Assembly (NCBI GenBank): GCA_016868295.1 | Contig: VGHJ01000016.1 | Location: 1 to 53,280, forward strand | Direction: 5' to 3' | DNA: 53,280 bases | From: Betaproteobacteria bacterium | Lineage (GTDB): Bacteria > Pseudomonadota > Gammaproteobacteria > Burkholderiales > Rhodocyclaceae | Shown: positions 24,503 through 33,245 of the stretch, one piece after another | How the letters are laid out: each line of letters opens with the position of its first letter | How positions within the stretch are numbered: position 1 is the first letter of the stretch | Made by a program: the position numbers and the translations under genes | The notes under the pieces: model-generated | Seen by the model: the letters and a program-made list of their open reading frames with translations, nothing else | Told to the model about the DNA's origin: nothing | Database searches by the model: none

Positions 24503-24521
24503 GGGTAGGTGCCTCCTACCC
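24503..24521. promoter_or_regulatory. Perfect inverted repeat upstream of dsrA
   Basis: GGGTAGG (24503-24509) and CCTACCC (24515-24521) flank the loop TGCCT, 110 bases before the dsrA ATG. It is a possible operator for a dsr regulator or a leader hairpin. No convincing -35/-10 pair was found for dsrA. Confidence 0.4.
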
Positions 24522-24630
24522 CCACGGGAGATAGTCCATCGCAGTGCACCATGCGTAACATCAGCGCCAACTTATAGACCTGAGCCGCCCAGCAGCAGCA
24601 CCGACAAACCTTAGCATCGGAGACAAAATC

Positions 24631-25926
24631 ATGGCTAAGAAACTGCACGATACGCCCAATCTCGACCAGCTGGAATCGGGCCCGTGGCCCAGCTTCGTCA
24701 CCGGCCTGAAGCGCCTGGCGAAGGACAAGGATTACGTCGTCGACCTGCTCGGCCACCTGGAGCACTCGTACAAGACCCGCAAGGGTTACTGGAAGGGCGG
24801 CACGGTCGGCGTCTTCGGCTACGGCGGCGGCATCATCCCCCGCTTCACGGAAATCAAGGACGAGAAGGACCAAGCCGTCTTCAAGGATGCCGCCGAGTTC
24901 CACACCATTCGCGTGATGCCGCCGGCGGGCTGGCACTACGACACGGACACCCTGCGCAAGTTCTGCGACATCTGGGAGAAATACGGCTCCGGCCTGATCG
25001 CCCTGCATGGCCAGACCGGCGACATCATGTTGCAGGGCTGCACCACCGAGAACGTGCAGGCGGCGTGGGAAGAGGTCAACGCCATGGGCTTCGACCTGGG
25101 CGGCGCCGGCCCCGCCGTGCGCACCGGCATGTCCTGCGTCGGCGCCGCGCGCTGCGAGCAGTCGTGCTACGACGAGGCGAAGGCCCACCACATGGTCATC
25201 AACCGCTTCCTCGACGACATCCATCGCCCGGCCCTGCCCTACAAGTTCAAGTTCAAGTTCTCCGGCTGCCCGAACGACTGCATGAACTCCATCCAGCGCT
25301 CGGACATGGCCATCATCGGCACCTGGCGCGACAACATGCGCACCGACGAGAAGCTGGCCAGGCAGTGGTTCGCCAAGCACGGCATGAACGAGCTGGTGAA
25401 CGACGTCGTCGGCATGTGCCCGACCCGCGCCATCCAGCTGAAGGAGATCAAGTCGGTCTCCAAGGACGCGCATGTTTCCAGCGTCGCCGTCAACGACACG
25501 CAGGCACTGGAGATCAACAACAAGGACTGCGTGCGCTGCATGCACTGCATCAACGTCATGACCGGCGCGCTGGCGGCGGGCAAGGACAAGGGCGCCACCA
25601 TCCTCGTCGGCGGCAAGAGCCACCTCAAGATCGGCGCGACGATGGGCACCGTCGTCGTTCCCTTCATGTCGCTCAAGAACGACGAGGACTACGAGCAGCT
25701 CGTCGAGCTGGCCCAGACCATCATCGACTTCTTCGCCGAGAACGCACTGGAGCACGAGCGCACCGGCGAGATGATCGAGCGCATCGGCCTGGTCAATTTC
25801 CTCGAGGGCATCGGCCTCGACGTCGACCCGGCCATGGTCAACAGCCCGCGCATGAATCCCTACGTGCGCATGGATGGCTGGGACGAGGAGGTCGCGAAGG
25901 TCAACGCCAAGAAGGCGGCGGCCTGA
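24631..25926 (+). CDS. dsrA: Dissimilatory sulfite reductase, alpha subunit (oxidative type)
   Basis: A 431-residue siroheme/iron-sulfur subunit of DsrAB. The cysteines binding the coupled siroheme-[4Fe-4S] centre are seen in SCVGAARCEQSCYDEAK (about residues 168-180) and FSGCPNDCMN (about 211-220). An inserted ferredoxin domain carries CVRCMHCINVM near residue 300. In sulfur oxidisers the enzyme runs towards sulfite, taking sulfur from DsrC trisulfide. The oxidative direction is inferred from dsrEFH and dsrL in the same operon. GGAG lies nine bases before the ATG. It is the first gene of a long rightward operon. Confidence 0.96.
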   Translation: MAKKLHDTPNLDQLESGPWPSFVTGLKRLAKDKDYVVDLLGHLEHSYKTRKGYWKGGTVGVFGYGGGIIPRFTEIKDEKDQAVFKDAAEFHTIRVMPPAGWHYDTDTLRKFCDIWEKYGSGLIALHGQTGDIMLQGCTTENVQAAWEEVNAMGFDLGGAGPAVRTGMSCVGAARCEQSCYDEAKAHHMVINRFLDDIHRPALPYKFKFKFSGCPNDCMNSIQRSDMAIIGTWRDNMRTDEKLARQWFAKHGMNELVNDVVGMCPTRAIQLKEIKSVSKDAHVSSVAVNDTQALEINNKDCVRCMHCINVMTGALAAGKDKGATILVGGKSHLKIGATMGTVVVPFMSLKNDEDYEQLVELAQTIIDFFAENALEHERTGEMIERIGLVNFLEGIGLDVDPAMVNSPRMNPYVRMDGWDEEVAKVNAKKAAA

Positions 25927-25977
25927 ACTGACGAGACGGACGCGAACCACGAACGAACAGACTGACGGAGACACACC

Positions 25978-27045
25978 ATGTCGCAACCTCGCAAGCCGGT
26001 CGAGCACTTCCTCGACAACAAGAAGTTCCTCCATCCCGCGCTCATCGCCAACTACGGCAACTGGAAATACCACGACCGGCCGCGCCCGGGCGTGCTGCAT
26101 CACGTCTCCCACAGCGGCGCCGAGGTCTGGTCGGTGCGTGCCGGCACGCAGCGCCAGATGGACGTCTACACCATCCGCAAGCTGTGCGACATCGCCGACC
26201 AGTTTGCCGAGGGCCGCGTGCGCTTCACCATCCGCTCCAACATCGAGTACATCGTCGCCGACGAGAAGAAGGTCGCCCCCCTGATCGCCGAACTGGAGAA
26301 GAACGGCTTCCCCGTCGGCGGCACCGGCAACTCGGTCTCGATGGTGGCGCACACCCAGGGCTGGCTGCACTGCGACATCCCCGGCACCGACGCCTCCGGC
26401 GTCGTCAAGGCCATGATGGACGCGCTCTACGACGAGTTCAAGAACGAGGAGATGCCCAACCGCGTGCGCCTGTCCACCTCCTGCTGCGAGATCAACTGCG
26501 GCGGCCAGGCCGACATCGCCGTCATCGTCCAGCACACCAAGCCGCCGAAGATCAATCACGACCTCGTCGCCAACGTCTGCGAGCGCCCGGCCGTCGTGGC
26601 GCGCTGCCCGGTGGCGGCCATCCGCCCGGCCCTGGTGAACGGCAAGCCTTCGCTGGAAGTCGACGAGAAGAAGTGCATCTGCTGCGGCGCCTGCTATCCC
26701 CCCTGCCCGCCCATGCAGATCAACGATCCGGAGCACTCCAAGCTCGCCATCTGGGTCGGCGGCAAGAACTCCAACGCGCGCAGCAAGCCGACCTTCCACA
26801 AGATGGTCGCCGCCGGCCTGCCCAACAACGCCCCGCGCTGGCCCGAGGTCAACGAGGTGGTTCGCAAGATCCTCATGGCCTACAAGGCGGACGGCCGCCC
26901 GTGGGAGCGCATGGCCGACTGGATCGATCGCATCGGCTGGCCGCGCTTCTTCGAGAAGACCGGTCTGCCCTTCACCAAGTACATGATCGACGACTGGCGC
27001 GGCTCACGTTCCAACCTGAACGCCTCGGCGCACATCCGCTTCTGA
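25978..27045 (+). CDS. dsrB: Dissimilatory sulfite reductase, beta subunit
   Basis: A 355-residue partner of DsrA. The cofactor cysteines lie in STSCCEINCGGQADIAV (about residues 165-173) and in CERPAVVARCPVAAIRP. A ferredoxin domain follows (KKCICCGACYPPCPPMQI). The length matches the family. It lies 51 bases downstream of dsrA with GACGGAGAC before its ATG. The alpha2beta2 complex binds DsrC. Confidence 0.96.
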   Translation: MSQPRKPVEHFLDNKKFLHPALIANYGNWKYHDRPRPGVLHHVSHSGAEVWSVRAGTQRQMDVYTIRKLCDIADQFAEGRVRFTIRSNIEYIVADEKKVAPLIAELEKNGFPVGGTGNSVSMVAHTQGWLHCDIPGTDASGVVKAMMDALYDEFKNEEMPNRVRLSTSCCEINCGGQADIAVIVQHTKPPKINHDLVANVCERPAVVARCPVAAIRPALVNGKPSLEVDEKKCICCGACYPPCPPMQINDPEHSKLAIWVGGKNSNARSKPTFHKMVAAGLPNNAPRWPEVNEVVRKILMAYKADGRPWERMADWIDRIGWPRFFEKTGLPFTKYMIDDWRGSRSNLNASAHIRF

Positions 27046-27068
27046 TCCGCATATAACCTGGAGAGGCC

Positions 27069-27428
27069 ATGAAGATCGGCATCCTCATCAACGAAGGCCC
27101 CTACACGCACCAGGCGACGGACAGCGCCTACCTGTTCGCTCGCGCCGCCATCGAGAAGGGACACCAGGTCAGCCGGGTGTTCTTCTACCACGACGGCGTG
27201 AACAACTCGACGCGCCTGACCGAGCCGCCGCAGGACGATCGCCACATCGTGAACCGCTGGACCAAGCTGGCCCAGGATCACGGCATCGACCTGGTGGTGT
27301 GCGTGGCGGCAGCCCTGCGCCGCGGCATCAAAGACGAGAACCTGGCGCCCGGCTTCCGCATCTCGGGGCTGGGACAGCTGATCGAGGCCGGCATCCAGGC
27401 CGACCGTCTGGTCACATTCGGCGATTGA
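27069..27428 (+). CDS. dsrE: DsrE, sulfur-relay subunit of DsrEFH
   Basis: A 119-residue cytoplasmic sulfurtransferase subunit. The active-site cysteine is C78 in DLVVCVAAALRRG, the same position as in Allochromatium DsrE. DsrEFH takes sulfur from TusA and passes it to DsrC, and its presence marks sulfur oxidisers. GGAGAGG precedes the ATG closely. The stop is followed by dsrF after ten bases. Confidence 0.94.
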   Translation: MKIGILINEGPYTHQATDSAYLFARAAIEKGHQVSRVFFYHDGVNNSTRLTEPPQDDRHIVNRWTKLAQDHGIDLVVCVAAALRRGIKDENLAPGFRISGLGQLIEAGIQADRLVTFGD

Positions 27429-27438
27429 GGAGCGCGCA

Positions 27439-27810
27439 ATGAGCGAAGGGCAAATCAAGAAATTCATGTACGTGAACCGCAAGGCGCCGCACGGCACCAT
27501 CTATGCGCTGGAATCGCTCGAAGTGGTGCTGATCGCCGCCGCCTTCGACCAGGACGTCAGCCTGGCCTTCCTCGACGACGGCGTGTACCAGTTGAAGAAG
27601 GGCTGGAACACCAAGGGCATCGAGGTGAAGAGCTTCCAGCCGACCTACCGCGCCCTGGACGACTATGACATCAACAAGCTCTACGTCGAGAAGGAGGCCC
27701 TGGAAGCGCGCGGCCTCACCGAAGACGACATGTGCGTGCCGGTCGAGGTGCTCAGCCGCACCGAGATCGGCAAGCTGATGGAAACCCAGGACATCGTCCT
27801 GAGCTTCTGA
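27439..27810 (+). CDS. dsrF: DsrF, subunit of the DsrEFH complex
   Basis: A 123-residue DsrE/F fold protein (FMYVNRKAPHGTIYALESLEVVLIAAAF), equivalent to TusC. It has no obvious catalytic cysteine near the site used in DsrE (one Cys, in DDMCVPVEV), consistent with a structural role. It lies between dsrE and dsrH, in the conserved order. Confidence 0.92.
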   Translation: MSEGQIKKFMYVNRKAPHGTIYALESLEVVLIAAAFDQDVSLAFLDDGVYQLKKGWNTKGIEVKSFQPTYRALDDYDINKLYVEKEALEARGLTEDDMCVPVEVLSRTEIGKLMETQDIVLSF

Positions 27811-27824
27811 AAAGGGAACGAGAC

Positions 27825-28121
27825 ATGCTGCACATCGTGAACAAGTCGCCGCTGGACCGCAACTCGCTGGACACCTGCCTCGCCACGGCGCAGGGCGGCT
27901 CCCTGCTCCTCATCGAGGACGGTGTCTACGCCGCCACGAACGACAACGCCGCCGCCGGCAAGCTGAAGCAGGCCATGGGCCAATTGAAGGTCTATGCGCT
28001 GAAGCCCGACTTGGAGGCGCGCGGCATGGCCGATCGCGTCCTGGACGGCGTCAATCTGGTCGATTACGGCGGTTTCGTCGATCTCGTGACGGAACACGCC
28101 ACCTGCCAATCCTGGCTATAA
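27825..28121 (+). CDS. dsrH: DsrH, subunit of the DsrEFH complex
   Basis: A 98-residue TusB/DsrH protein (MLHIVNKSPLDRNSLDTCLATAQGGSLLLIEDGVYAA, quoted in part of its length). C18 in SLDTCLA corresponds to the conserved DsrH cysteine, and another cysteine lies near the C-terminus (ATCQSWL). The ATG at 27825 follows an AAGGGAACGAGAC leader; the frame open upstream is a dsrF shadow. It completes the heterohexamer. Confidence 0.92.
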   Translation: MLHIVNKSPLDRNSLDTCLATAQGGSLLLIEDGVYAATNDNAAAGKLKQAMGQLKVYALKPDLEARGMADRVLDGVNLVDYGGFVDLVTEHATCQSWL

Positions 28122-28143
28122 CAGTTTTTTTAGGAGACCCACC

Positions 28144-28476
28144 ATGGCTATCGAAGTGAATGGCAAGAGCTACGAGACCGACGAGGAAGGCTACCTGGTC
28201 GACCTGAACGAGTGGAACGAGGACGTCGCCAAGATCCTTGCCGAGCAGGAGAACGTCAACATGACCGACCAGCACTGGGAGGTCATCAATTTCCTGCGCG
28301 AGTACTACAACGAGTTCCAGATCGCCCCGGCCGTGCGCGTGCTGACCAAGGCCATCGGCAAGAAGCTGGGCGCCGAGAAGGGCAACAGCCAGTACCTGTA
28401 CGAGCTGTTCCCCTACGGCCCGGCCAAGCAGGCGTGCAAGATCGCCGGCCTGCCCAAGCCGACCGGCTGCGTCTAA
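28144..28476 (+). CDS. dsrC: DsrC, sulfur carrier protein
   Basis: A 110-residue substrate carrier of DsrAB. Both redox cysteines are present, C98 and the penultimate C109, ten residues apart (ACKIAGLPKPTGCV), which form the trisulfide with sulfite-reductase sulfur. AGGAGA precedes the ATG. DsrC is usually far more abundant than the other Dsr proteins, and a palindromic repeat right after the gene could stabilise its mRNA or lower read-through. Compare the two cysteine-less paralogues at 22347-22972. Confidence 0.96.
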   Translation: MAIEVNGKSYETDEEGYLVDLNEWNEDVAKILAEQENVNMTDQHWEVINFLREYYNEFQIAPAVRVLTKAIGKKLGAEKGNSQYLYELFPYGPAKQACKIAGLPKPTGCV

Positions 28477-28498
28477 CTCCGGGAAGCGCGCCCTCGGT

Positions 28499-28562
28499 TC
28501 GTCATTCCCGCGCAAGCGGGAATCCAGTCCTCGCACTGGGTTCCCGCTTGCGCGGGGACGAC
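28499..28562. repeat. REP-like palindromic element between dsrC and dsrM
   Basis: The left arm CGTCATTCCCGCGCAAGCG (from 28499) and the right arm, ending CGCGGGGACGACC at 28562, are near-perfect reverse complements of about 27 bases around a short centre. CCCGC-AA-GCGGG also folds within each arm. It resembles the dispersed GTCATTCCCGC-type repeats common in many proteobacteria. Its position inside the dsr operon, directly after the most strongly expressed gene, suggests a role in transcript processing. Confidence 0.75.
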
Positions 28563-28600
28563 CGGAGTGGGCCACCCGACGCCAGGACCGAACTCCGCCC

Positions 28601-29332
28601 ATGAGCGCAGCCACGATCTTCTTCGCCGTCATCTTCTACGCCGCCACGGCGATCCTCGTCGCCGGCCTGGCGTACAAGATCGCGGACTACTACCGCACGC
28701 CGGCACCGCTGAAGATCCCCACCACGCCCGCCCCGACCGGCACCGGCGGCGTCGTGCTGCGCATGCTGCGCGAAGTGGCGCTGTTCGAGAGCCTGTTCAA
28801 GTCCAATCTGTGGATCTGGGCCTTCGGCATCCTCTTCCACGGCGCGCTGCTGCTGGTGCTCCTGCGCCACCTGCGCTACTTCACCGAGCCGGTCTGGTTC
28901 TGGGTCGGCTGGGTGCAGCCCTTCGGCCTCTACGCCGGTTTCGCCATGGTCGCGGGCCTCATCGGCCTGTGGGGCCGCCGCTTCCTCGTCGAGCGCATCC
29001 GCTACATCTCGACGCCGTCCGACCACCTGATGCTGGCCCTGCTGGCGGGCATCGGCCTCTCGGGGCTGGGCATGAAGTTCCTCATGCACACCGACATCGT
29101 CGGCGTGAAGGCCTTCTTCCTCGGCCTGATGCGCTTCGACATCCAGCCGCTGCCCGCCGACATCGGCCTCTACGTACACCTCACCCTGGTGGCAGCGCTG
29201 ATGATCGTCTTCCCCTTCAGCAAGCTGCTGCACGCGCCGGGCGTGTTCTTCTCGCCCAGCCGGAACCAGGCCGACGACCCGCGCGAGAAGCGCCATCTGG
29301 CGCCGTGGGCGGCCGAACTGGAGAAGAACTGA
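28601..29332 (+). CDS. dsrM: DsrM, membrane cytochrome b subunit of DsrMKJOP
   Basis: A 243-residue membrane protein with about five spans (FFAVIFYAATAILVAGLAYKI; WIWAFGILFHGALLLVLLRHL; and others) and His residues placed for b-type haem. It is the NarI-like quinone-side subunit of the DsrMKJOP complex, which reoxidises or reduces DsrC at the membrane. The leader before the ATG has no strong ribosome binding site. dsrK begins eight bases after the stop, so translation may be coupled to it. Confidence 0.93.
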   Translation: MSAATIFFAVIFYAATAILVAGLAYKIADYYRTPAPLKIPTTPAPTGTGGVVLRMLREVALFESLFKSNLWIWAFGILFHGALLLVLLRHLRYFTEPVWFWVGWVQPFGLYAGFAMVAGLIGLWGRRFLVERIRYISTPSDHLMLALLAGIGLSGLGMKFLMHTDIVGVKAFFLGLMRFDIQPLPADIGLYVHLTLVAALMIVFPFSKLLHAPGVFFSPSRNQADDPREKRHLAPWAAELEKN

Positions 29333-29339
29333 GGACGCC

Positions 29340-30872
29340 ATGGCCGCCGCCGAATTCACGACACCGGAACTGAAGGAATTCCCCGCCATCCCGGCATTGC
29401 GGCCGGACGCCATGGCGGAGAGCAAGCCCTACGTCGCCTCCGACAAGATCAATGCGGCCATCGGCTTCCCCGGCGAGCTGGTGCCGGACTGGGAGGCGAA
29501 GGCCATCGGCCGCCTCGGCGAGTTGCTGAAGAAGTACCGCTCGCTCAAGGTCTATCTCGATTCCTGCGTGCATTGCGGCGCGTGCACCGACAAGTGCCAC
29601 TACTTCCTCGGCACCAGCGACCCGAAGAACATGCCGGTGGCGCGCCAGGACCTGCTGCGCGGCGTCTACCGCCGCCACTTCACCCTGGCCGGCAAGCTGT
29701 TCCCGAAACTGGTCGGCGCCACCGAGCTGACGCGCGAAGTGCTCGACGACTGGTACAAGTACTACAACCAGTGCTCCGAGTGCCGCCGCTGCTCGGTCTT
29801 CTGCCCCTACGGCATCGATACCGCCGAGATCACCATGGCCGGCCGCGAAATCCTCGATTCGATCGGCTACGGCCAGAAGTACTCGAACGAGATCATCGGC
29901 AAGGTGCACAAGATCGGCAACAACCTCGGCCTGCCCGGCCCGGCGCTGGAAGACACCCTGCAGGGCCTCGAGGAGGACGTCAAGGAAGACACCGGGGTCG
30001 ACGTCAAATTCCCGATGGACGTGCAGGGCGCCGAGGTCCTGCTGGTGACCCCCTCGGCCGACTTCTTCGCCGAGCCGCACATCGACAGCCTGATCGGCTA
30101 CGCCAAGGTCTTCCACGCCGCCGGCGTCTCGTGGACGCTGTCCTCGAAGGCCTCGGAGGCCGGCAACTTCGGCATGTTCATCGGCAACTACGACCAGTTG
30201 CGCAGGATCGCCCTGCGCATCCGCGAGGCGGCGCTCGAGCTCGGCGTCAAGCGCATCGTCGTCGGCGAGTGCGGCCACGCCTGGCGCGTCGCCTACAGCT
30301 TCTGGAACACGCTGACCGGCGTCGGCGCCGGCGCGACCGACCCCTTCGCCATCGAACTGCAGAAGCAGCTCGACCACCGCTACAAGCAGCCGGCGCACAT
30401 CTGCGAGGTGACCTGGGACCTGATCCAGCAAGGTGCGCTGAAGTTCGACAAGGAAGCCAACGACCACCGCATCGTCACCTTCCACGACTCCTGCAACGTG
30501 GCGCGCGCCTCGCGCATGGGCGACGCGCCCGGCGGGCAATTCGAGATCCCGCGCTCGATCATCAAGGCGGTGGCCAATAAATACGTCGAGATGGCGCCCG
30601 GCACGACGCACGAGGCCACCTTCTGCTGCGGCGGCGGCGGCGGGCTCCTCACCGACGAACTGCTCGAGCTGCGCGTCAAGGGCGCGTTGCCGCGCATGGA
30701 GGCGCTCAAGCAAGTGGTGGATCGCGACGGCGTGAATTTCATGGCGACCATCTGCGCCATCTGCAAGGCGCAGTTCACCAAGGTCCTGCCCTACTACAAG
30801 TTCAACCGCGGCATGGTCGGCGGCGTGCACCAGCTCGTCAGCACGGCAATCAAGCTCGGCAGCAACGATTAA
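29340..30872 (+). CDS. dsrK: DsrK, HdrD-like iron-sulfur catalytic subunit of DsrMKJOP
   Basis: A 510-residue cytoplasmic-face subunit. Two [4Fe-4S] ferredoxin sites lie at about residues 77-90 (DSCVHCGACTDKC) and 144-157 (CSECRRCSVFCPYG). The CCG domains follow, with GECGHAW and the C-terminal TFCCGGGGGLLTDE that binds the special [4Fe-4S] centre acting on DsrC disulfide. The length fits the family. Confidence 0.95.
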   Translation: MAAAEFTTPELKEFPAIPALRPDAMAESKPYVASDKINAAIGFPGELVPDWEAKAIGRLGELLKKYRSLKVYLDSCVHCGACTDKCHYFLGTSDPKNMPVARQDLLRGVYRRHFTLAGKLFPKLVGATELTREVLDDWYKYYNQCSECRRCSVFCPYGIDTAEITMAGREILDSIGYGQKYSNEIIGKVHKIGNNLGLPGPALEDTLQGLEEDVKEDTGVDVKFPMDVQGAEVLLVTPSADFFAEPHIDSLIGYAKVFHAAGVSWTLSSKASEAGNFGMFIGNYDQLRRIALRIREAALELGVKRIVVGECGHAWRVAYSFWNTLTGVGAGATDPFAIELQKQLDHRYKQPAHICEVTWDLIQQGALKFDKEANDHRIVTFHDSCNVARASRMGDAPGGQFEIPRSIIKAVANKYVEMAPGTTHEATFCCGGGGGLLTDELLELRVKGALPRMEALKQVVDRDGVNFMATICAICKAQFTKVLPYYKFNRGMVGGVHQLVSTAIKLGSND

Positions 30873-30891
30873 GGATTACAAGGAGACAACG

Positions 30892-32868
30892 ATGTCGGCC
30901 ACCAACGAGAAATCCGATAGCCAGCAACTGAACTTCCGTCGCTACAAGGACGGCGACAGCAAGCACGTGCCCTGGAACAAGCACATCTTCCAGGCCAGCT
31001 ACTCCTACAAGTGCCCGACCTACATCCAGTCGACGCCGCCCTGCCAGGGCAGCTGCCCCTCCGGCGAGGACATCCGCGGCTACCTCAACATCGTGCGCGG
31101 CATCGAGAAGCCGCCGGTCGGTGCCGACGGCAAGCCGGTCATGCCGTGGCAGGAATACGCCTGGCGCCGCCTCACCGAGGCCAACCCCTTTCCGGCGGTG
31201 ATGGGCCGCGTCTGCCCGGCGCCCTGCGAGACCGGCTGCAACCGCAATGCCCTGGAAGACCACGTCGGCATCAACTCCGTCGAGCACTTCCTCGGCGACT
31301 ACGCCATCCAGAACAAGCTGCAGTTCAAGGCGCCCGAGACGAAGACCGGCAAGAAGGTGGCGGTCATCGGCGGCGGCCCGGCCGGCCTCTCCTGCGCCTA
31401 CCAGCTGGCGCGCATGGGCCATGAAGTGACGATCTTCGACGAGCACGAGTTCCTCGGCGGCATGATGCGCTACGGCATCCCCGGCTTCCGCACGCCGCGC
31501 GACCTGCTCGACGCCGAGATCCAGCGCATCCTCGAACTCGGCGTCAAGGCGCAGCTGAAGACGCGCATCGGCACAGACATCAGGATGGAGGACATCCGCA
31601 AGCAGTACGACGCGGTGTTCCTCGGCCTCGGCGCCCAGGGCGGCCGTGCGCTGCCCTGCGAGGGCAACGACGCCCCCAACGTGGTCACCGCGACCGCCTT
31701 CCTGCGCGCCTTCAACGACGGCCGCATGCGCCACGTCGGCAAGCGCGTGGTGGTGGTCGGCGGCGGCGACACCTCGATCGACGTCGCCACCGTGGCGCGC
31801 CGCCTCGGCGCCATCGACGACCCGAAGCCGACCGATCACGCCGAGGAGGTCATCGGCGGCCGCGCCGCCCATGACGTCGCCGAGATTTCCGCCCGCCAGG
31901 GCGCCGAAGTGACCCTGACCTCGGTGTTCGGCGTCGACAAGATGCAGGCCAACAAGCACGAGATCGAACAGGCCAGGGCCGAAGGCATCGATATCCGCGG
32001 CGGCTGGGCGCCGGTCGGCGTGGTGCGCGGCGCCGACGGTCGCGCCACCGCCTTGCGCATCGCCCAGTGCGAGGCCAAGTTCGTCGGCCCGAAGCTCGAG
32101 ATCAAGATGCTGCCCGGCACCGAGCAGGACGTCCCGGCCGACCTCATCGTCTCGGCCATCGGCCAGGCGGTCGATTTCACCGGCCTCGAGGAATTCGATT
32201 CCGGCAAGGGCGGCATCGTCGCCGACAAGAACTACCAGGTGGCCGGCAAGCCCGGCGTGTTCACCGGCGGCGACGTCGTCCGCCCGCATCTGCTCACCAC
32301 CGCCATCGGCCACGGCTGGATCGCTGCCGAGGGCATCGACCGCCACCTGCGCGGCGAGGAGCAGGACAAGCGCGCCAAGATCGACGTGCACTACTGGGAC
32401 ATGCAGAGGAAGCTCGTCGAGTCCGGCAAACCGGTCGAGCCGGTGAAGGAGCCGCTGCGCGGCACCGACGCCTCCAAGGGCGCGGTGCACAACTTCGACA
32501 ACCGCTCCGACCGCTACGTCATCACGCACAAGGAGCTGTTCCTCGGCCATTTCAGCTACACGCCGCGCAACATCCGCGGCGTCATCACCCTGAACAAGGA
32601 GCAGGCGCTGGGCAATTTCCAGGAGCGCCTCGGCGGGCTCGACGAGAAGCAGGCGGTGGCGGAAGCCAAGCGCTGCATGAGCTGCGGCCAGTGCTTCGAG
32701 TGCGACAACTGCGTGGTGTACTGCCCGCAGACGGCGGTCAAGCGCGTGCCGAAGAAGGAGGCCACCACCGGCCGCTACGTCTACACCGACTACAACAAGT
32801 GCATCGGCTGCCACATCTGCCACGACGTCTGCCCGACCGGCTACATCCAGATGGGCCTCGGGGAGTGA
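30892..32868 (+). CDS. dsrL: DsrL, NAD(P)H:acceptor iron-sulfur flavoprotein
   Basis: A 658-residue protein like the glutamate synthase small chain. It has N-terminal cysteines (CPTYIQSTPPCQGSCPSGED, VCPAPCETGCNR), an FAD-binding motif VAVIGGGPAGLSCAYQLARM at about residue 158, and a pyridine-nucleotide motif VVVVGGGDTSIDVATVARR at about 285. C-terminal ferredoxin sites follow (CMSCGQCFECDNCVVYC, CIGCHICHDVCP). In sulfur oxidisers it accepts electrons from DsrAB and reduces NAD. It is a strong marker of the oxidative pathway. The stop overlaps the region of the dsrJ start. Confidence 0.95.
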   Translation: MSATNEKSDSQQLNFRRYKDGDSKHVPWNKHIFQASYSYKCPTYIQSTPPCQGSCPSGEDIRGYLNIVRGIEKPPVGADGKPVMPWQEYAWRRLTEANPFPAVMGRVCPAPCETGCNRNALEDHVGINSVEHFLGDYAIQNKLQFKAPETKTGKKVAVIGGGPAGLSCAYQLARMGHEVTIFDEHEFLGGMMRYGIPGFRTPRDLLDAEIQRILELGVKAQLKTRIGTDIRMEDIRKQYDAVFLGLGAQGGRALPCEGNDAPNVVTATAFLRAFNDGRMRHVGKRVVVVGGGDTSIDVATVARRLGAIDDPKPTDHAEEVIGGRAAHDVAEISARQGAEVTLTSVFGVDKMQANKHEIEQARAEGIDIRGGWAPVGVVRGADGRATALRIAQCEAKFVGPKLEIKMLPGTEQDVPADLIVSAIGQAVDFTGLEEFDSGKGGIVADKNYQVAGKPGVFTGGDVVRPHLLTTAIGHGWIAAEGIDRHLRGEEQDKRAKIDVHYWDMQRKLVESGKPVEPVKEPLRGTDASKGAVHNFDNRSDRYVITHKELFLGHFSYTPRNIRGVITLNKEQALGNFQERLGGLDEKQAVAEAKRCMSCGQCFECDNCVVYCPQTAVKRVPKKEATTGRYVYTDYNKCIGCHICHDVCPTGYIQMGLGE

Positions 32869-32870
32869 CC

Positions 32871-33245
32871 GTGAAAGCGATCGTCATCGCCGTGCTGTGG
32901 GGACTGACTTTTGCCGCGGCGCACGCGGCGGAGCCCGGCCGCACGCCGCTGCCGGCGATCGCCATCGAGAAGCCCGGCCAGTGCGTCGAGCCGAAGGAGC
33001 TCATGCGGCGCGACCACATGAAGCTCCTTCAGCACCAGCGCGACAAGACCATGCATCAGGGCATACGCACGAAGAAGCACAGCCTGAACGAGTGCATCGC
33101 CTGCCACGCCGGCCAGAAGACCGGCACGGTGCTCGGCAAGGACGGCTTCTGCCAGAGCTGCCATGAGTACGCCGCGGTGAAGCTCGACTGCTGGGACTGC
33201 CACCAGCCCAAGCCCGGCCAGAAGACCGCGGGAGCCAAGCCATGA
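32871..33245 (+). CDS. dsrJ: DsrJ, periplasmic triheme cytochrome c of DsrMKJOP
   Basis: A 124-residue protein with an N-terminal signal/anchor helix. It has three CxxCH haem sites: C75-H79 (CIACH), C94-H98 (CQSCH) and C107-H111 (CWDCH). C38 is placed where the unusual Cys haem ligand of DsrJ is expected. The GTG at 32871 is chosen with GGGGAG upstream; another in-frame GTG is at 32865. The signal peptide contains GLTFA, coded by a copy of the recurrent word at 32901-32913. Confidence 0.9.
   Translation: MKAIVIAVLWGLTFAAAHAAEPGRTPLPAIAIEKPGQCVEPKELMRRDHMKLLQHQRDKTMHQGIRTKKHSLNECIACHAGQKTGTVLGKDGFCQSCHEYAAVKLDCWDCHQPKPGQKTAGAKP
32901..32913 (+). repeat. Recurrent word GGACTGACTTTTG, copy 5 (in dsrJ signal peptide)
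   Basis: The word codes for G-L-T-F with GGA CTG ACT TTT, codons that look unusual in this GC-rich operon. It lies in the signal peptide region of dsrJ, where sequence is least constrained. Confidence 0.65.

Noticed and set aside
23500-24630. A CRISPR array near the Cas6-like gene
   Set aside because: The repeats at 24344-24440 are short, irregular and inverted, without spacers of constant length. No array was seen anywhere in the window.
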